Part shown: in pieces, positions 49,792-62,800 of the stretch
Numbering within the stretch: the stretch's first letter is position 1
Layout of the letters: every line of letters starts with the position of its first letter
Notes under the pieces: generated by a model
Told to the model about the DNA's origin: nothing
The model's database searches: none
What the model saw: only the letters and a program-made list of their open reading frames with translations
Translations under genes and position numbers: made by a program
Origin: Tethya wilhelma
Taxonomy: Eukaryota > Porifera > Demospongiae > Tethyida > Tethyidae
Length of the DNA: 64,000 nucleotides
Assembly (NCBI GenBank): GCA_964030475.1
Contig: CAXIPT010000001.1
Coordinates: forward strand, 4,090,849-4,154,848
Direction: 5' to 3'

Positions 49792-52700
49792 CCCCACCCA
49801 CTTGCAGTTGGACCATATTGTGAATATGTGGAATCAGAAAGCGCTTTCCAAGTGCTCGACAACTGTGGCTCTTTCCAAGAGTATCTAGATGCTCTGCTCA
49901 AGTCTCCGTGTCTAACTAATGAGGCACCTGGACAGTTCACATGGACCCCCGACAATAACACACCCGACACTGTATACTACCAGGTACGTTGCAGCTATAG
50001 CTAACTGTTCTCTATTTTAGAGGGAACAAATGATGCATGAACATTGTACGTAGATGTTGTGAGTGCATCATTGATTCACATGTTCTCTCTCCTCTTCAAC
50101 TTCAGTGTGCTACACACTTGAACCTTGGCTTTGAGATCACAGTTGATCCCCCTCTCTCAACAGTTGTTGGTATGAGCTCTATTTTGTTGCCATTTGAGGA
50201 TTTAACTTGTATGCACAACACAAACCTCTTCTACATATAGACAAGCCTACTCAACCAGCTTGTCCCACTGGCATGGTCTACGACTCTTGTGGAACAGCCT
50301 GTCCACTGACCTGTGAAAATTTCCGAGATGCTCCACTTGTGTGTACAACAGAGTGTGTTATTGGCTGCTTCTGTCCAGAAGGAGAGGTGCTCAACGATGA
50401 TGGAGCTTGTGTAGATCCTTCCAGCTGTCCAGTCCCCCTCACTACAACATCAATGCCACCATCACCAGTCTGTGAGATTTCTGAAACACTAGAGGTTGGT
50501 TCACTGCCGACTCTAGCTCATAGAGTGTCAGGAACTCTTCAGATTGTCAGCAGCAGCCAACTCTTGATAAAGAACTTCAACTATGATGGTACAGGCCCAG
50601 GTAAGCAACTTGTGTTTGTAGCTTTGACTGTTGAATAACTACAGCTGAGTTTTGATCATCCCTGTGACCACCTGTAGATACCTTCATCTATTACTTCCCC
50701 CCGGGGGTACCTCCTAACAGGAGAGGAACAGGAGGAAAAATCATTCCTTTCTCAGACACGTGAGTGCTTAAAAATGCCAATGGTGAAATTTTATTATTCT
50801 TGAGAATGATCTTAATTCTCTGTAGTCAAGAACTGTTTCCAAGACGGCGCTTCACAAACCAGGATTTGGTCATCAACCTCCCTGACGGTGTGACTGCCTG
50901 TGATATTGGTACATTCACAATTTGGTGTAGGAGATTCACGACATTCTTCACACGTCTTGAAGTTCCACAAGATATATTTGTAAGCCAGGACAAAAAAATA
51001 CCTAGTTCATTGCATAAAGTTAGTTTTCTCTTTTCCTATAATTTTGCTACTATAATATATTATGTAGGATGCACCTACTACAACTGAAATGAGTAAGTGT
51101 CCATGTAATTATAATTTGTAAAATAAATAATAATAATTTGCTATATTTATTCCCATCACTGACAGTCAAACCTACTCAGCCAACTTGTCCCACTGGCATG
51201 GTCTTCAACTCTTGTGGAACAGCATGTCCACTGACCTGTGAAAATTTCCGAGATGCTCCATTTGTGTGTACAACAGAGTGTGCTATTGGTTGCTTCTGTC
51301 CGGAAGGAGAAGTGCTCAACGATGATGGAGCTTGTGTAGATCCTTCCAGCTGTCCAGTCCCCCTCACTACAACATCAATGCCACCATCACCAGTCTGTGA
51401 GATTTCTGAAACACTAGAGGTTGGTTCACTGCCGACTCTAGCTCATAGAGTGTCAGGAACCCTTCAGATTGTCAGCAGCAGCCAACTTCTGATAAAGAAC
51501 TTCAACTATGATGGTACAGGCCCAGGTAAGCAACTTGTGTTTGTAGCTTTGACTGTTGAATAACTACAGCTGAGTTTTGATTATCACACTACCTGTAGAT
51601 ACCTTCATCTACTACTTCCCCCCGGGGGTGCCTCCTAACAGGAGAGGAACAGGAGGAAAAATCATTCCTTTCTCAGACACGTGAGTGCTTCAAAATGTCA
51701 ATGGTGAAATTTTATTATTCTTGAGAATGATCTTAATTCTCTGTAGCCAAGAACTATTTCCAAGACGACGCTTCACAAACCAGGATTTGGTCATCAACCT
51801 CCCTGACGGAGTGACTGCCTGTGATATTGGTACATTCACTATTTGGTGTAGGAGATTCACGACATTCTTCACACGTCTTGAAGTTCCACAAGATATATTT
51901 GTAAGCTTGTGAAACAATCAATATTGTATAATGACGAGTATTGCTTTATTCTTTCCCCTTTATAATTTGTAGGGTGCACCTACGACTACAGAAATGAGTA
52001 AGTAAACTAATTTTTGTACATGCACAACATTCCCAGATGATATGATTTGCCATCTGGCATTGTCTTCATGTCTATTTTACTTTATAATAGCTACTCCTTC
52101 TCAACCAACTTGCCCCACTGGCATGGTCTTCAACTCTTGTGGAACAGCCTGTCCACTGACCTGTGAAAATTTCCGAGATGCTCCACTTGTGTGCACAAAA
52201 CAGTGTGTTATTGGTTGCTTCTGTCCAGAAGGAGAGGTGCTCAACGATGATGGAGCTTGTGTAGATCCTTCCAGCTGTCCAGTCCCCCTCACTACAACAT
52301 CAATGCCACCATCACCAGTCTGTGAGATTTCTGAAACACTAGAGGTTGGTTCACTGCCGAATCTACAACATGGAGTGTCAGGAACTCTTCAGATTGTCAG
52401 CAGCAGCCAACTCTTGATAAAGAACTTCAACTATGATGGTTTAGGCCCAGGTAAGCAACTTGTGTTTGTAGCTTTGACTGTTGAATAACTACAGCTGAGT
52501 TTTGATTATCACACTACCTGTAGATACCTTCATCTACTACTTCCCCCCGGGGGTGCCTCCTAACAGGAGAGGAACAGGAGGAAAGATCATTCCTTTCTCA
52601 GACACGTGAGTGCTTCAAAATATCAATGGTGAAATTTTATTATTCTTGCGAATGCTCTGTAGCCAAGAACTGTTTCCAAGACGGCGCTTCACAAACCAGG

Positions 52701-54366
52701 ATTTGGTCATCAACCTCCCTGACGGTGTGACTGCCTGTGATATTGGTACATTCACTATTTGGTGTAGGGCATTCACGACATTCTTCACACGTCTTGAAGT
52801 TCCACAAGATATATTTGTAAGCTTGTGAAACAATCAATATTGTATAATTCTGAGTATTGCTTTATTCTTTCCCCTTTATAATTTGTAGGGTGCACCTACG
52901 ACTACAGAAATGAGTAAGTAAACTAATTTTTGTACATGCACAACATTCCCAGATGATATGATTTGCCATCTGGCATTGTCTTCATGTCTATTTTACTTTA
53001 TAATAGCTACTCCTTCTCAACCAACTTGCCCCACTGGCATGGTCTTCGACTCTTGTGGAACAGCATGTCCTCCCACTTGTGAAAGTTTCCGAGATACTAC
53101 CTTGGCCTGTACTGCTCAGTGTGTCTCTGGTTGTTTCTGTCCACAAGGAGAAGTATTGAACAATGGAGCATGTGTAAACCCTTCTAGATGTCCAGGTATA
53201 GTAAAAGATATTCATTTGAATTGGCTCAACTGAACAAAAAAATGTCATTTTATAACTATCTGCAGTTCCTATTCCCACAAATATTCAAACATTCTGTTCT
53301 GTTGTTGTTTGGGATTTTCCGTATCTTCATGATTTGGTGGAATACGACATCCGATTGATAGAGTCTAGCTCAGATTATGCAGAACGCAAGTTTCGAACCC
53401 AACATCCAGGCAGACCCTTTTATGTCCTCCAAGAAAGTGACAAGAGAGAGGCAACTAACAACACACTCTTTCAGGTATAGTCATTCTAGCTAGCCTGATG
53501 TAGTAAGGTACATGACATCAGTTCACTGCCTGCCACTCTCACTGTAGGTTAGGGGAAGGACTACTAGTAAGGTTGGCCAGTGGAGTCCAACCATCCCTCT
53601 TGGTAAGAACATTCTACATTAGTAGCCTTATATAGTTTTTAAATTTTAATATTAATTTTTAAGCCAGCTTCCTAACGCAGTAAGGATCTGGGTATGAGAC
53701 TGGTACATTAGAATATCACAAAATTAATGCTAACAATATTATTTTGTTTTCGCAGGATGCATGCAATTGGAAGATACTGAAGTAACCGAATCACCAAGTA
53801 AGATTGGTCTAGCATGATTTGGCTAAAACTGTACAGTCTCTTGATGAAGATCTTTCTCTATGGTATACGGCACTATAATAATGCTTATTATGTTTTACTA
53901 CAGCATGTCCACCTTGTGAGCTCGAGTGTACCACAGAGACACCTACATCAGGAGAACAAATACGTATGTACACTAGTTTGCCAATTGAGTACACCATCCT
54001 AGAAATTGACATCCACTGTATGTTATGTTGTGTTTCCCAACAGGCCCTGGCTTGTACCTCAATGGCCGCTACATCCACAACAACAGTGAAGTACAACTGA
54101 GTGAAGTTGGTGAGGGTGAGGAGGCTCTCTTCTGTCTCACCGACAACAAAGACTGCTGTCTTGCCAACCGTCGTGGGCAGTTCTACTATCCCAGTGGGGC
54201 ACGGGTTCCCTACAACAATCCCTTACACTCCTTCTACCGTAACCGAGGGGACCAGTTGGTTCGCCTCAACAAAAGACTGGGTGGCACTCGCATCACGGGT
54301 TCCTACTGCTGTGAGATTCCTGATGCTGACAATGTACTGCAGAAATTGTGTGCCAGCCTAGTTTAG
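49792..54366 (+). CDS. Secreted multidomain protein: three TIL+DM13 units, TIL, FN3-like, Ig-like (5' end missing)
   Basis: Begins inside an exon after the N at 49791. The first piece (FTWTPDNNTPDTVYYQ | CATHLNLGFEITV) is the cupredoxin-like C-terminal motif seen in Skeletor-type DM13/DOMON proteins. Three units of about 920 bp follow (from 50231, 51166 and 52091). Each has a cysteine-rich TIL domain (CPTGMVFNSCGTACPLTC ... CVIGCFCPEGEVL) and a DM13 domain (HRVSGTLQIVSSSQLLIKNF, DTFIYYFPPGVPPNRRGTGG, INLPDGVTACDIGTFTIWCR). A fourth TIL (53006-53193) has no DM13. Then an FN3-like part (VEYDIRLIESSSDYAERKFR, GQWSPTIPLG) and an Ig-like end (GLYLNGRYIHNNSEVQL ... GSYCCEIPDADN). The stop is at 54364-54366. 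Probably secreted matrix or surface protein; function unknown. Confidence 0.75.
50231..52917 (+). repeat. Three ~920-bp tandem repeats covering TIL+DM13 exons and introns
   Basis: Units starting near 50231, 51166 and 52091 are nearly identical, including intron sequence such as GTAAGCAACTTGTGTTTG and TTATTCTTGAGAATGATC. Exons 3-6 of each unit have the same sizes and phases. Intron identity shows recent duplication or gene conversion. A fourth, partial start at 53006 shares the leader and TIL exon but is more diverged. Confidence 0.85.
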
Positions 54367-54615
54367 AGTTGATTTTATTTGAGCTCAAGCTCTTTTATGA
54401 ACTTCCAATTTTTCAGTTAAGAAATTGTGTTAATTTTTTATCATGATATAATGTGTGAAACATAAATGTATTATTATAATTTTGAGTGATCAAATTTTAT
54501 AAATTTCAATAAGAAATTGTTCTAAATAATACATAGAGAAAATTTAATGCCAAACTGGCCTTAATTTTTATCATGATGTTGTAATAACAGTAGAACATGT
54601 ACATTTTGAGTGTAT

Positions 54616-55529
54616 TCAATTGTCAGTCAGTGATTTTGAAGAGGCAATTGGAACGTGTGTGGAGGGTACATGTATATCTTGGTCCACCATTGATTCAGAG
54701 AACCCTGCACAAATCACATAATTACATCACATCAAACTAGTTAACAAGTCCCAAAATTAAGCAGTTGTTGATCACAGTTACGATGACTCACCTAGCTCAG
54801 ATAACTTCTCCATCCAGGCAGAGCGTTGAACCAACCACAAGGCTTCTGCTTCGTGCCTCTGCCTCATGAGCAGAGAGAACTTGAGTTGGTAGAACTTATC
54901 CCACACGTCTTGAATCAGGCCAGACAGTAGTTTAGAGTCAAGCATCTCCACAGCCACTTCTTTCTGTTTGTTTGATGAAGGACTGGAGAATAAAATTAAT
55001 ATATACATCTATAATACAGACACAGTCTATTTCGTAGCACATTCACTCACTACCTGGTGATGCTAGCGCTCTCTGTTGGATGGTGATCCCCTCCAAGCTC
55101 TCCGGTAGCAGAGGAGCGATCGTGATGGCTTCTTGGAAGGAGTTGCTCTAACAGCAAGGAACAAGCACTCACAACAGTGTGAGATTTCATGGCTCTCTGA
55201 TGAGCTCTGAGCACTTCTTGCTCCATGGAGATCACCATTCGATCCTGTCAACAACAATACACATGTCATACCATAGCTTATTGAAAATTTTGCTCCAAAG
55301 GGTTGTTTGAAAAAAAAAAAAAAAGGTCTAGCTAGACAGACCAGTCACACCAACACAGAGTGATTTATGGACACTAGACTACACACAGTGTGTCATCGTA
55401 CTTGTTCAGTTAAATGTGCAGCAATCAGTTTGACCCTCTCACTCTCCTGTTCGTTGAACAATTTGTACATTGCAGTAGACATAGGAGGATACACCACCTA
55501 CAAGAGACGGAGCAAGTGAATGTGTATCT

Positions 55530-55624
<95 letters not shown>

Positions 55625-55758
55625 NNNNNNNNNNNNNNNNNNNNNNNNNNNNNNNNNNNNNNNNNNNNNNNNNNNNNNNNNNNNNNNNNNNNNNNNNNNN
55701 NNNNNNNNNNNNNNNNNNNNNNNNNNNNNNNNNNNNNNNNNNNNNNNNNNNNNNNNCA

Positions 55759-55807
<49 letters not shown>

Positions 55808-58800
55808 ACACACACAGACACACACACACAGACACACACACACACACACACCTTGGGGTTTGTAGGTTGAAGTGATGTTTTTGAGCGATAGTTTCTAGAA
55901 GACAAGAGAAAAGATGATAGATTAGCAGGCTTGGAGGGGGCGATGTCTTGCTTAGCTCGTCTCTGCTGAGCCACTGCAGATCTATAGACCATTCTGTGTC
56001 TCCTCTTAGGAGGCTAATGGACAATGGAAATACAAATAAAGTGATAGACTTTATAGTATAGGTGGCATTAATAAGAATACCTAGCTGCTGTATATACTGC
56101 TACCCAACTTACCAGTGTAGTCACTTGGAGATCGTCGAGATCATTTTGAACTGAAGTATCTGTAACAACCACACATAATGTACATGATGGACACACATGC
56201 ACATTCCCATGCAGAAATGAACATACCCTTTGTAGCAGACACAGCTGCAGTGGGTGGCTGAACAAGACTGCTGCTGCTGCTCTTCTCCTTCGTTTGAGGG
56301 GTAGAAGGAGCAGACGAAGACTTCATTGACTCAAGGATGATTGGTAGGGTCTTGGGTTTCATGGAGGTGGGTGTGGTCAGCGTGTCCTTCACTGGACTCC
56401 CGTCACTAGTAGCCACTGGTGAGTGGTGTGGCTGTTGCTTAGAGTCCTTTGGAGGAGTGCAGCCGGAAGAGGATGTGGTCACAGTCTGCTGGGAGTCACG
56501 GAGACCAGAGAACACGATAGGAAGGGAGGTGGAGAGAGAAATGACGGTAGACTTTGAAGTGTCCGAGTCGTCGCTCTTCTCTTCACTCTCGCCAAATGTA
56601 TTCTTGACAGTGCTGTGCAGTTGCAGGGCAGAGCCCCCACTGGTAGAAGTACCACTGCTCTGAACTATAAGCTTAGGAGAGACGACTCCACTCTTTGGTG
56701 GCTGCTGTGGCAACACGCCCCAGTCCAGACTGATGCTGAAGGAATTAGAGGTGCTTGGTTCACTCTTCACTTTTGGCTCTTCTTTCTTTGCTAGCTTTCG
56801 GCTTGGAAAGACGTGTTGAGGTTTCCTGCTGTGTTTGGTATGTTTCTCCCCAGAGCCACTGCCCTGGCTACTGGTAGAGTCACGACGCTCTGATACTGGT
56901 TCTCGGATCGGGATTCTAGAATCAGACTTGGTTGTTAGAGTCTCCTTTGCAAGTAGATCCTTCTCTTTGGCTTGAGGTTCACTCACACCAGAAACTTCTA
57001 GAGGGAATTGAAAATGAAACGAGGATGTGTACACGTATTCCATGATGCAATACTGATTATACACATGTGTGCTCTTACCAACATTCTTTACTGACTCTTC
57101 CTTGCTCTCTGGTCTCCCTGATGTGTCACTATCTATAATAATCCACATGTACACATAGATTACTAACAATGGACCAACTCTCCACACAAACACATGCCTA
57201 TACATACACACATACCCATGGTGTTCTCTCCACCACTGCCAACAGAATCATCCTGCCCCGATACTTTGACGAGGGACAGCGAGACAGACACTATCAAGCT
57301 ACTCCTAGTGGTCCTCATGCTCATGGACGGCTGAGGACTCTTCATGGCTCTGGACACATGAGCTCTGCTTGCAGCATGCAGGGTAGTGTGAGCCTGCTTG
57401 GTCCGATGGGGTGGACCGGGGTCACTAACAGCGATGGGTGACTTTTTATCATGGTCAGTTTCTTTCTGTTGTTTCTCGAGTGTCGGTTCAACTGGTTGGG
57501 CAGTAGTTTTGGTAGTTTGTGGCTGTTCTTGAGGTTCTGAGTGCTTGTGTTCTGGTGGCTGGTGTGACTCATCTGTGATTGGTTCCATTGGTGTGGGTGA
57601 AGGTTGGTCTCTCTCTGACGACGTCATTGATGATGATGGCGGAAGTTCAGATTGGGCTTCAGTAGCTTTGGTGTTGTCCTCTTCACGGTCCTTTATGGAT
57701 GGTGGTTGAGTGCCAACAGGAGGAGATGAGACCAGGCTTGAAGGTGCCTCAGTAGTCGATCCTGTTACACCATCTACAAGAATAACACACAGTTCACACA
57801 AATCAAGTAGTGAAATATGTTGGTGCATACCTGACAGTGCCTCTTGAGACTTGTCCCCATCTTTGTTCTCCACTGGGGCCTCCACGGCTGAGGGGTCATC
57901 TCTCACATCACCACTGCCCTCTTCATCCTCATTCAGCTTCTCCAGCGGTAGTTTGGGGTTGGGGAAAGAGAGCCTACTGCGCTTCCCTCCTCTTCTTGTG
58001 ATGGTGTCACCACCGTGCTCTGACTCACTCTCAGAAGATGAGATGTCACTGAAGACCAGCCCCCTGGCTCTCTTTCTCGAGGGAGGGGCCACTCTCTTGC
58101 TGCCACTGTCAACGCCACTGGTGTCCATCTCCTTCAGCTTGGGACTAGAACCACTCTCAGATATGCTCATTTCTTGTTCGTGTTTGGACGATGATGGGAC
58201 AACTGCTGCTATGGGGTTCTCCTCCTCCAGTTCACCTTTGGTCTGGTTGTCATCACTGGTGGGTTTCTCCTCACCTGATTCAAACACGTCCGGCTCACTG
58301 TCGTCCTTAACACTGGAAGTGAGCACTCTGAGGATCTCAGGATTGTGCACAGATATCTCGATTGGGGTTTGCCCCTTGTCATTAGCAAGGGTTGGATCTC
58401 CTCCATTCTCAAGTAGCAGCTTGACACACTAGAAGAGTAATAACATCAGATTATATCAAATTTCCACCTCTACAAGGTCACAATACCTGCCACACACACT
58501 CTCAAGCAACACATCTCCCACTCTGATACTAAAGATCACTCACTGGCTCACCTCCAAGTGTCCATTAATCACTGCATCGTGCATAGGAGTCTCCCCTTCC
58601 ATTCCCTTCACATTCACCTTAGCACCTCGTTCCAATAGCATCCCCACTATCACAGAATGGCCGTGGTTGCAGGCTTCATGCAGTGGAGTCCAGCCTGCAG
58701 AAGAATAATTATACACAAACAGCAAGAATGCAATCAGAGCTCAGACAAGGGAAATTTTATGTGCTAAAAATCTTTAATGTTAACAGCAGCTAAACATGCA

Positions 58801-59791
58801 AGTAAGTAACTAGTAAATGATGACTGGTTTGAGAATCAGTCTCAACCATAAGTTTTTACCGGCATTATCAACGGAGTCCACCTCAGCCCCTTGTTCAACC
58901 AAGGAGGTAGCTGTCTTGAGATCTCCCTTGATGCACGCAATGTGGAGAGGAGTCTCTCCTCGTTCATTCCTGCGTTGAGTCCGACCCTTAGGAGTGCCCT
59001 CAACGCTTGAAGACAATGGGGACTGTTCCACTGCAGAATAAAGAGATCAACCTCAAATAGCAAGAATTCCAATACTCTTATTTATAATGTGTGCTGGTGT
59101 TGTAAAGGAGGAAATGAAGATGAGTATTGACAATAAATTACTTCGAAAACTCTAACCTGAAGACTGCTGTTTCTGTGGATCTGTCATCTGCAGGAGTAGT
59201 GCCATTTGCTGCCTCTCAGTCATGTGGGGTTTGAGTGGAGTGCCTGCATTCGGTGATGCACCACTCCATGGCCCCAATGGAGTACCAGATGCACTCTTAC
59301 GACGCTTCTTTGCTGAGCCCGACTTTTCAACATCTTTAGAAAATGCAAAAATGTAGGAAATATTCAAGCTCTAGACTAGAAAAGCTGGAGATATTGTGTA
59401 AGTGGTACAAAGAAGCATGGCATACCTGGTTTTGAGGATGGGGCTGCAGGAGAAGGGTACTTTCGCTTGATTCCCTTCCCAGGTCTACTTGGAGTCTTTA
59501 GAGGCTGCAAATTACATTGAGAGGGGTCAGACACAAAAACATACCAACCCTGATAACATCGTTTTAGCACTAATTTTCACCTTTTGTCTAGTCTGGCTGG
59601 CCAGAGTCTTCGCAGGGCCAGTCACACACATGCAGCCAGACTACATTTAGCCTGGCACCAGCACGTTTGAATACTTAACGCATGCAAAATACAATAAAAG
59701 TTGCCTTGACTGCATTAGCTCTCACCTCTTCTGGTTTGCTTGAAGCTTCTTCGGTGTTTGCAGGAGTTCCAGGCTTTTTGTTGAGATCCAT
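54616..59791 (-). CDS. ANKRD11: ANKRD11/ANKRD12-type ankyrin-repeat regulator
   Basis: Minus strand from ATG 59791-59789 to TGA 54618-54616, about 14 exons. N-terminus: [20 protein letters not shown], then [15 protein letters not shown], a signature of ANKRD11/12. Ankyrin repeats follow: [60 protein letters not shown] and [20 protein letters not shown] long Ser/Pro/Glu-rich middle with basic motifs ([16 protein letters not shown]) comes next. The C-terminus has [18 protein letters not shown] and [20 protein letters not shown], both diagnostic of the ANKRD11 tail. Vertebrate members recruit HDAC3 and nuclear-receptor coactivators to chromatin. An N-run with CA repeats lies in one intron. Vertebrate ANKRD11 is much longer; here the middle is shortened. 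Confidence 0.88.
55535..55852. repeat. (CA)n microsatellite around a 132-base N gap
   Basis: CA repeats at about 55535-55624 and 55757-55852 flank Ns at 55625-55756, in an intron of the ANKRD11/12 gene. The right arm is interrupted by periodic CAGA. Frames called across it are repeat artefacts. Confidence 0.95.
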
Positions 59792-59883
59792 GTTGCTACA
59801 AGATGTACATGCCGCCAATTTTTCCAAATAATGAGCACCCTAGATAATTCTATTTAGTGCCCCCCTAGCTACCAGCAAACAAC
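59792..59883. promoter_or_regulatory. 92-bp divergent promoter ANKRD11 / RPGRIP1L
   Basis: Only 92 bp lie between the two start codons. It contains CATGCCGCCAATTTTTCC, with a CCAAT box in CGCCAATTT near 59814. A shared core promoter is likely. Confidence 0.45.
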
Positions 59884-62800
59884 ATGGCAGGTAAGTTGAC
59901 ATGCATCAATAGCATACTCTCACAGCACCAATGCTCGCAATATCCCTGTATGTGCATGTCAAGTAGATGTATGATAGTTTGATGCATTGTTTGATATTGT
60001 ATTTGCAACCATTAGGTAGTTCCATAGACATACTTATGTAAGATGTTTAGATGCTCTGCTCAGATCTGAATCACATACCTCTGAGCATCAATCTACCCAG
60101 ACTGTTTGATAATATTTTGTAGAAGGAGATATTCAAAGCCTCCGTGCCAGACGAGTGGTGGCTCAGATGGACAGGGATCAGTTGGAAGACAAACACCTAA
60201 GACTGATGGAGGAGAATCTGGTCAGTGAGGGTCGAATAGCGTTCATCTAGTAGCTATTCATGTCTTATGTTGGTATTGATTGTAGGTATTGAAGAAGCAT
60301 GCTCGATCCCAGGAGGAGAAGATCAAGAGGTAGGAAAGTTCAGTTCCATTGCTGCATGGCATTATTATTGCATTTGCTGCATGCAGAATGGCTACCAAGC
60401 TGCTTCGTTTAACATCTGATGGAAAGAAAGAGGCAAAGAGAGATGGACAATCATTAGCAGGTGTGTCTAGTGTGTGTGTGTGTCCATGTAAAATTAATAG
60501 TTTATGTATTTTCTCTCCTGTGTTAGCTATCCACCTTCGTCAGCGTGATCTTGAGAAGGAAGACACTATCTCTGATCTGCAAAGCCAGCTGAGAGAGAAG
60601 GACAAAGAGAATGCTTCACTCAAAGGCAGAGTCAGTAGTCTCTCACGAGTGACCCTCTTTTAACTGTGTTGGTTTGATTGTTTGCTATTCTCCATGTAGG
60701 TAGCTGTACTGAAGCAACAGCTGCAAGCACAGGGGAAGAGACACACACCGTATGATCACATCCAGAGCAGAATTAGCACTGTAAGTCTATTAAATTTGAT
60801 TGAGTAGGATGTCAGTATAATTTTTCTCACAATATAGGGAATGAATAAAAAGGGAGTAAAAGCCTCTGTTGCTGATGAAGTCCCTTTGTCTGTGAAGACG
60901 TGAGTTCCTCCCTAATTCAAGAGTGTTGCTGAAAATCCTGACATGGTAATCTTCATTGCAGTGTTTCTAATGCTGGTACTCAGTGTGTCACATCATGTCA
61001 TAACTTACTAGAAGAAGTTAGGAGTGACAACCAGGAACTGTAAGCAAAATGGGTTATACTGCTTTGCAATAAATACTAATGTACTGTGATTATTGTTGAT
61101 GTTGATCTACAGTGAAGAGACAGTGCTACAGCTGCAGCAGAGAATTGCTGTTTTGACAGCTGAGAATGAACGAAGCAAAGAACAGGTGAGGTACTTGGTT
61201 CACATGAACACATTTCACACATTGCTGTATCTATATCATTGAAAATAGTTGAGAGCTAAGTCCTTGCGTAGCGAAGAAGAGAAATTGCAGCTACAAGAAG
61301 AACTCCAGGCACAAATCACTGCACTACAGAAGTAAGACTAAACCCATCCTTATTGTCCACATTCCAAGTAGTTTTAGCTTCTATTAAAAACCTTAGGAAC
61401 AACACTGATAGTGAAATTGAAATGCTTAAACTTCAACGTGACTTGAGAGACAAGGTGAACAGACTACAGACCCTGCAAGCCAAGTATCTCACTATGGAGA
61501 GGGTGAGTGAAATTTGCGTACCAAGATTAGGGTTGGGAGTGATTTACCAATAATTATTGTTTTTTCTAAGAATGTTGAAGCAACCAAGTCCAGTCACTCA
61601 AGAGTTTTAAAGGAATTGGAGCTCCTAAATAGTCAACTGAAACAGGAACAAAGTCGCAATTCTGAGCTTCAATCTGAGCTACTTAGTAAGACTGTGACTC
61701 AGAAAGCCAACTCTGACTTGCAAGAGATGATCAGAGATCTCAAAGCAGAGAAGGAAATACTGAAACAGACTAATGATAGATTCATCAGGAGGTACAATAA
61801 TTATTATACTCACTAGCCAAATACTGAACATCTCTCTTCTGTCGTACCTTTTCATCATTTCAAAGTGACACTGATAGAGATGAGCAGCAGAGAGAACAGA
61901 TCAGAGCTCTGAAGGAACGGATTGCAGAGATAGAGGGTTCAAGCAAAGCAAACCATTCTGACAAAGCTCGGGTCATCAAGGAACTCACTAATGAAAGAGG
62001 TGGGTATAAGTTTGATGATAGTACAGCAAGTGAGCCTTTAGCAATTTGTTTCCCATTCAGAATTGAGCAATCGTTTAGACAGTGAGCTCAGGGAGCTGAG
62101 ACTAACATACCACAGACTAAAAGATGATTACGACAAGATTCAGGACAGGTTAAAGTTCTTCAGCAAGGTGCATAAATTAAATTTGTCAGACTGAGAGTAG
62201 TTTGTTGTATTACTATGATTGTGCTATGGCTTTGTAATGTTTCTAGGAGAGCTCTATAGACTGGAGGGAAGTAGAAGAGGCATTAGCAATTGTTCACAGG
62301 AATAAGGAAAAGGGGCTTGGGGCTCTTTCGTTTCTAGAGCAAGTTGAAGATGCAGACAAACCTCGCGGTCTGGAGGAACAAAGATTAGCACATGCAGAGA
62401 CCATTAATGAACTGGAAAAGACCAGAAAACTGCTACAAATTCAGCACACCATTAATAATGATTACAAAAAGGAGGTACAAAAGTACAGTTATTATTATTT
62501 CCTATAATTTATCTTGATAATGTTTTCTGTAACAGATTGAAAATCTTAAGTCTCAGTTGTTAGAAAAGGAAAGAGAACACAGCTCCAAACTCCAAGAATA
62601 CACACAGCTACTTGACATTAGATCAGCCAGAGTGAAGAAACTGGAGGGCCAACTAAAAGACATTGCTTATGGCTCCAGACCATTCAAGATAGACACATCA
62701 AAGTTGGAGTATGTGGATGGCAATGGACCAGATAATGATAGTGTAGAGTTGGAAAGAGGACAGAACCTCTTGCAAGTAAATATCACACAGGTAAGTATGT

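Noticed and set aside
55425..56024. Frames through the CA repeat and N-run
   Set aside because: Microsatellite and gap sequence; only the flanking ANKRD11 exons are coding.
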